Positions 5,716-7,033 of a DNA stretch of 7,033 nt are shown here, in pieces (within the stretch, counting starts at the first letter, position 1; the number at the start of each line of letters is the position of its first letter). The position numbers and the translations under genes were made by a program. This stretch comes from an uncultured Clostridia bacterium (GTDB lineage Bacteria > Bacillota > Clostridia > Christensenellales > UBA1242). The DNA lies in NCBI GenBank assembly GCA_947626155.1, contig CANQRC010000046.1:1-7033 (forward strand). Direction: 5' to 3'. Below the pieces are notes generated by a model. It did no database searches and was not told where the DNA came from. It worked only from the letters and a program-made list of their open reading frames with translations.

Positions 5716-7033
5716 ATGAGTGTAAAAAAGCAAATTTTAGAACTTTTAGATAAAAATAGTTTGATTTACAGCGATGTAAACAAACTTTTTTCTTTTTTGT
5801 CGTCCGCGCTGAAAATTGAAGAGGAAAAGGTTAAAAAATATTTTTATGACCTTTTGAGCAACGGCGACATTTTTGAAATAAGAAAAAACAAATTTATGAC
5901 AATTCCGTCTCACGGCTATGTTAAGGGCGAATTTTTTGGCACTGCAAAGGGCTTTGGCTTTGTGAAAGTTGACGGCTTTAAAGAAGATGTTTTTATCAGC
6001 GCAAACAAAACCTTTGGGGCGCTTGACGGCGAGGGCGTGATTGTAAAACTTTTGTCAAGAAACGAGGACGGCGCCGACGGAGAGGTTGTTTCCATCTACA
6101 GGGAACTTGAAAATATTGTTGGGGCGGTGGACATTGTTGGCGGAAACTACTTTTTAAATCCCGACAACACAAAGATAAATTTTGACCTTCCAATCATGAG
6201 AACGGGCTTGAAACTTCAAAAAAACATGAAAGTTTTGGCAAAAATTGTGAGAACTGACAAGGGCAAGGTGAAATGCTGCGTAAATGAGATTTTGGGCTTT
6301 CAGGACGATGTTAAGGCGCTGGAACTTTCTATTATAAGAGACCACAACTTGTTTGAAAATTTTCCTGAAAGTGTGGTTGAGGCTGAGAAAAAAGTGCCAA
6401 AAACCGTGTCGGAGGCTCAAAAGAAAGGTAGGCTAGACCTTACGAAAGAGACAATTTTCACCATTGATGGCGCAGACGCAAAGGATTTGGACGACGCAGT
6501 TAGCATTAAAAAATTTGATAAATATTATGAACTTGGCGTTCATATTGCCGACGTTGGCGAATATGTAAAGCAAAATTCAGTTATTGACGAGGAGGCATAT
6601 AAAAGAGGCACTTCGGTTTATTTTCCAACTTCCGTGCTGCCCATGCTTCCAAAAAGCCTTTCAAATGGCATTTGTTCTTTGAATGAGGGCGTTGAAAGGC
6701 TGACACTTTCTTGCATTATGAAGGTGGATTTTAATGGAAAAGTTTTTGATTATGACATCTGCGAAAGTTATATAAAAAGCGTGGCAAGGCTTACATATGA
6801 CGAAGTTTTTGATGCACTTTGTGGCAAAAATTTGAATGAAAAAACAAAAAAATTGCAAAAAAACTTCATTTTAATGCGTGAGCTTTGCGATATTCTTGAA
6901 AAAAACACCCAAAAGCGTGGCGCGCTTGACCTAGACCTGCCTGAGGTTGAATTTGTTTTTGACGACAAGGGCATGGCGGTTGATTTGACAAGGCGAGAAA
7001 GAAATGCAGCGCACAGGCTGATTGAGGACTTTA
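5716..7033 (+). CDS. rnr: Ribonuclease R, 3' end outside the window
   Basis: A processive 3'-5' exoribonuclease that degrades structured RNA and works in RNA quality control. ATG 5716 follows AGAGGG, and the frame stays open for 439 codons to the window edge with no frameshift; full length is usually 700-800 aa. Residues 1-60 look like the N-terminal winged-helix region. The first cold-shock/OB domain begins at GYVKGEFFGTAKGFGFVKV (67-85) and includes EDVFISA; a second follows to about 200. The RNB catalytic domain starts near 240. IDGADAKDLDD (250-260) supplies Asp251, Asp257, Asp259 and Asp260, matching the four metal-binding aspartates of E. coli RNase R (272, 278, 280, 281). HIADVGEYV and YFPTSVLPMLP with LSNGICSLN are further RNB signatures. 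The cut comes at RRERNAAHRLIEDF. The S1 domain and any smpB neighbour are outside the window. Confidence 0.96.
   Translation, partial: MSVKKQILELLDKNSLIYSDVNKLFSFLSSALKIEEEKVKKYFYDLLSNGDIFEIRKNKFMTIPSHGYVKGEFFGTAKGFGFVKVDGFKEDVFISANKTFGALDGEGVIVKLLSRNEDGADGEVVSIYRELENIVGAVDIVGGNYFLNPDNTKINFDLPIMRTGLKLQKNMKVLAKIVRTDKGKVKCCVNEILGFQDDVKALELSIIRDHNLFENFPESVVEAEKKVPKTVSEAQKKGRLDLTKETIFTIDGADAKDLDDAVSIKKFDKYYELGVHIADVGEYVKQNSVIDEEAYKRGTSVYFPTSVLPMLPKSLSNGICSLNEGVERLTLSCIMKVDFNGKVFDYDICESYIKSVARLTYDEVFDALCGKNLNEKTKKLQKNFILMRELCDILEKNTQKRGALDLDLPEVEFVFDDKGMAVDLTRRERNAAHRLIEDF

Overview
The window is ordinary bacterial chromosome: AT-rich, densely coding, with strong Shine-Dalgarno sites (AAGGAG, AAAGGAGA). 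Gene content and style point to a low-GC Bacillota, most likely an uncultured Clostridia-type lineage. The evidence is a TIGR04086-type four-helix membrane protein next to secD, separate adjacent secD and secF genes, secG directly before rnr, and a pyruvate kinase without the extra C-terminal domain. No mobile element, CRISPR array, rRNA or tRNA was seen.

Layout. Positions 1-330 (+) hold the end of a small TIGR04086-like membrane protein. A good sigma-A promoter (339-368) overlapped by two inverted repeats then leads into secD-secF (398-2893, +), the proton-driven accessory part of the Sec translocase. As given, secD is split by a one-base frame change near 1433-1447; the SecD sequence continues in the -1 frame up to the secF start. 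A hairpin with T-tracts on both strands (2922-2960) ends this unit and also the convergent one. On the minus strand, pyk (4978-3581) is followed within 10 bases by a membrane protein resembling the CrtO-type glycosyl-diaponeurosporenoate acyltransferase family (3570-2959). Between pyk and the next plus-strand unit is a 167-bp divergent promoter region with a perfect 14-bp palindrome, TGTCAAATTTGACA. The last unit (+) is an unrecognised 80-aa two-helix membrane protein (5146-5388), secG (5407-5703) and rnr, encoding RNase R (5716 to the window end, truncated).

How the genes fit together. Three Sec genes (secD, secF, secG) and one unknown membrane protein with a SecG-like predicted layout flank a glycolysis/membrane-modification pair. 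secG-rnr is a familiar pairing of export with RNA quality control. I see no clear new defence or mobile system. The points most worth checking are the secD frameshift, the loss of the conserved transmembrane Asp in SecF (Asn here), the unknown protein before secG, and the palindrome between the divergent units.
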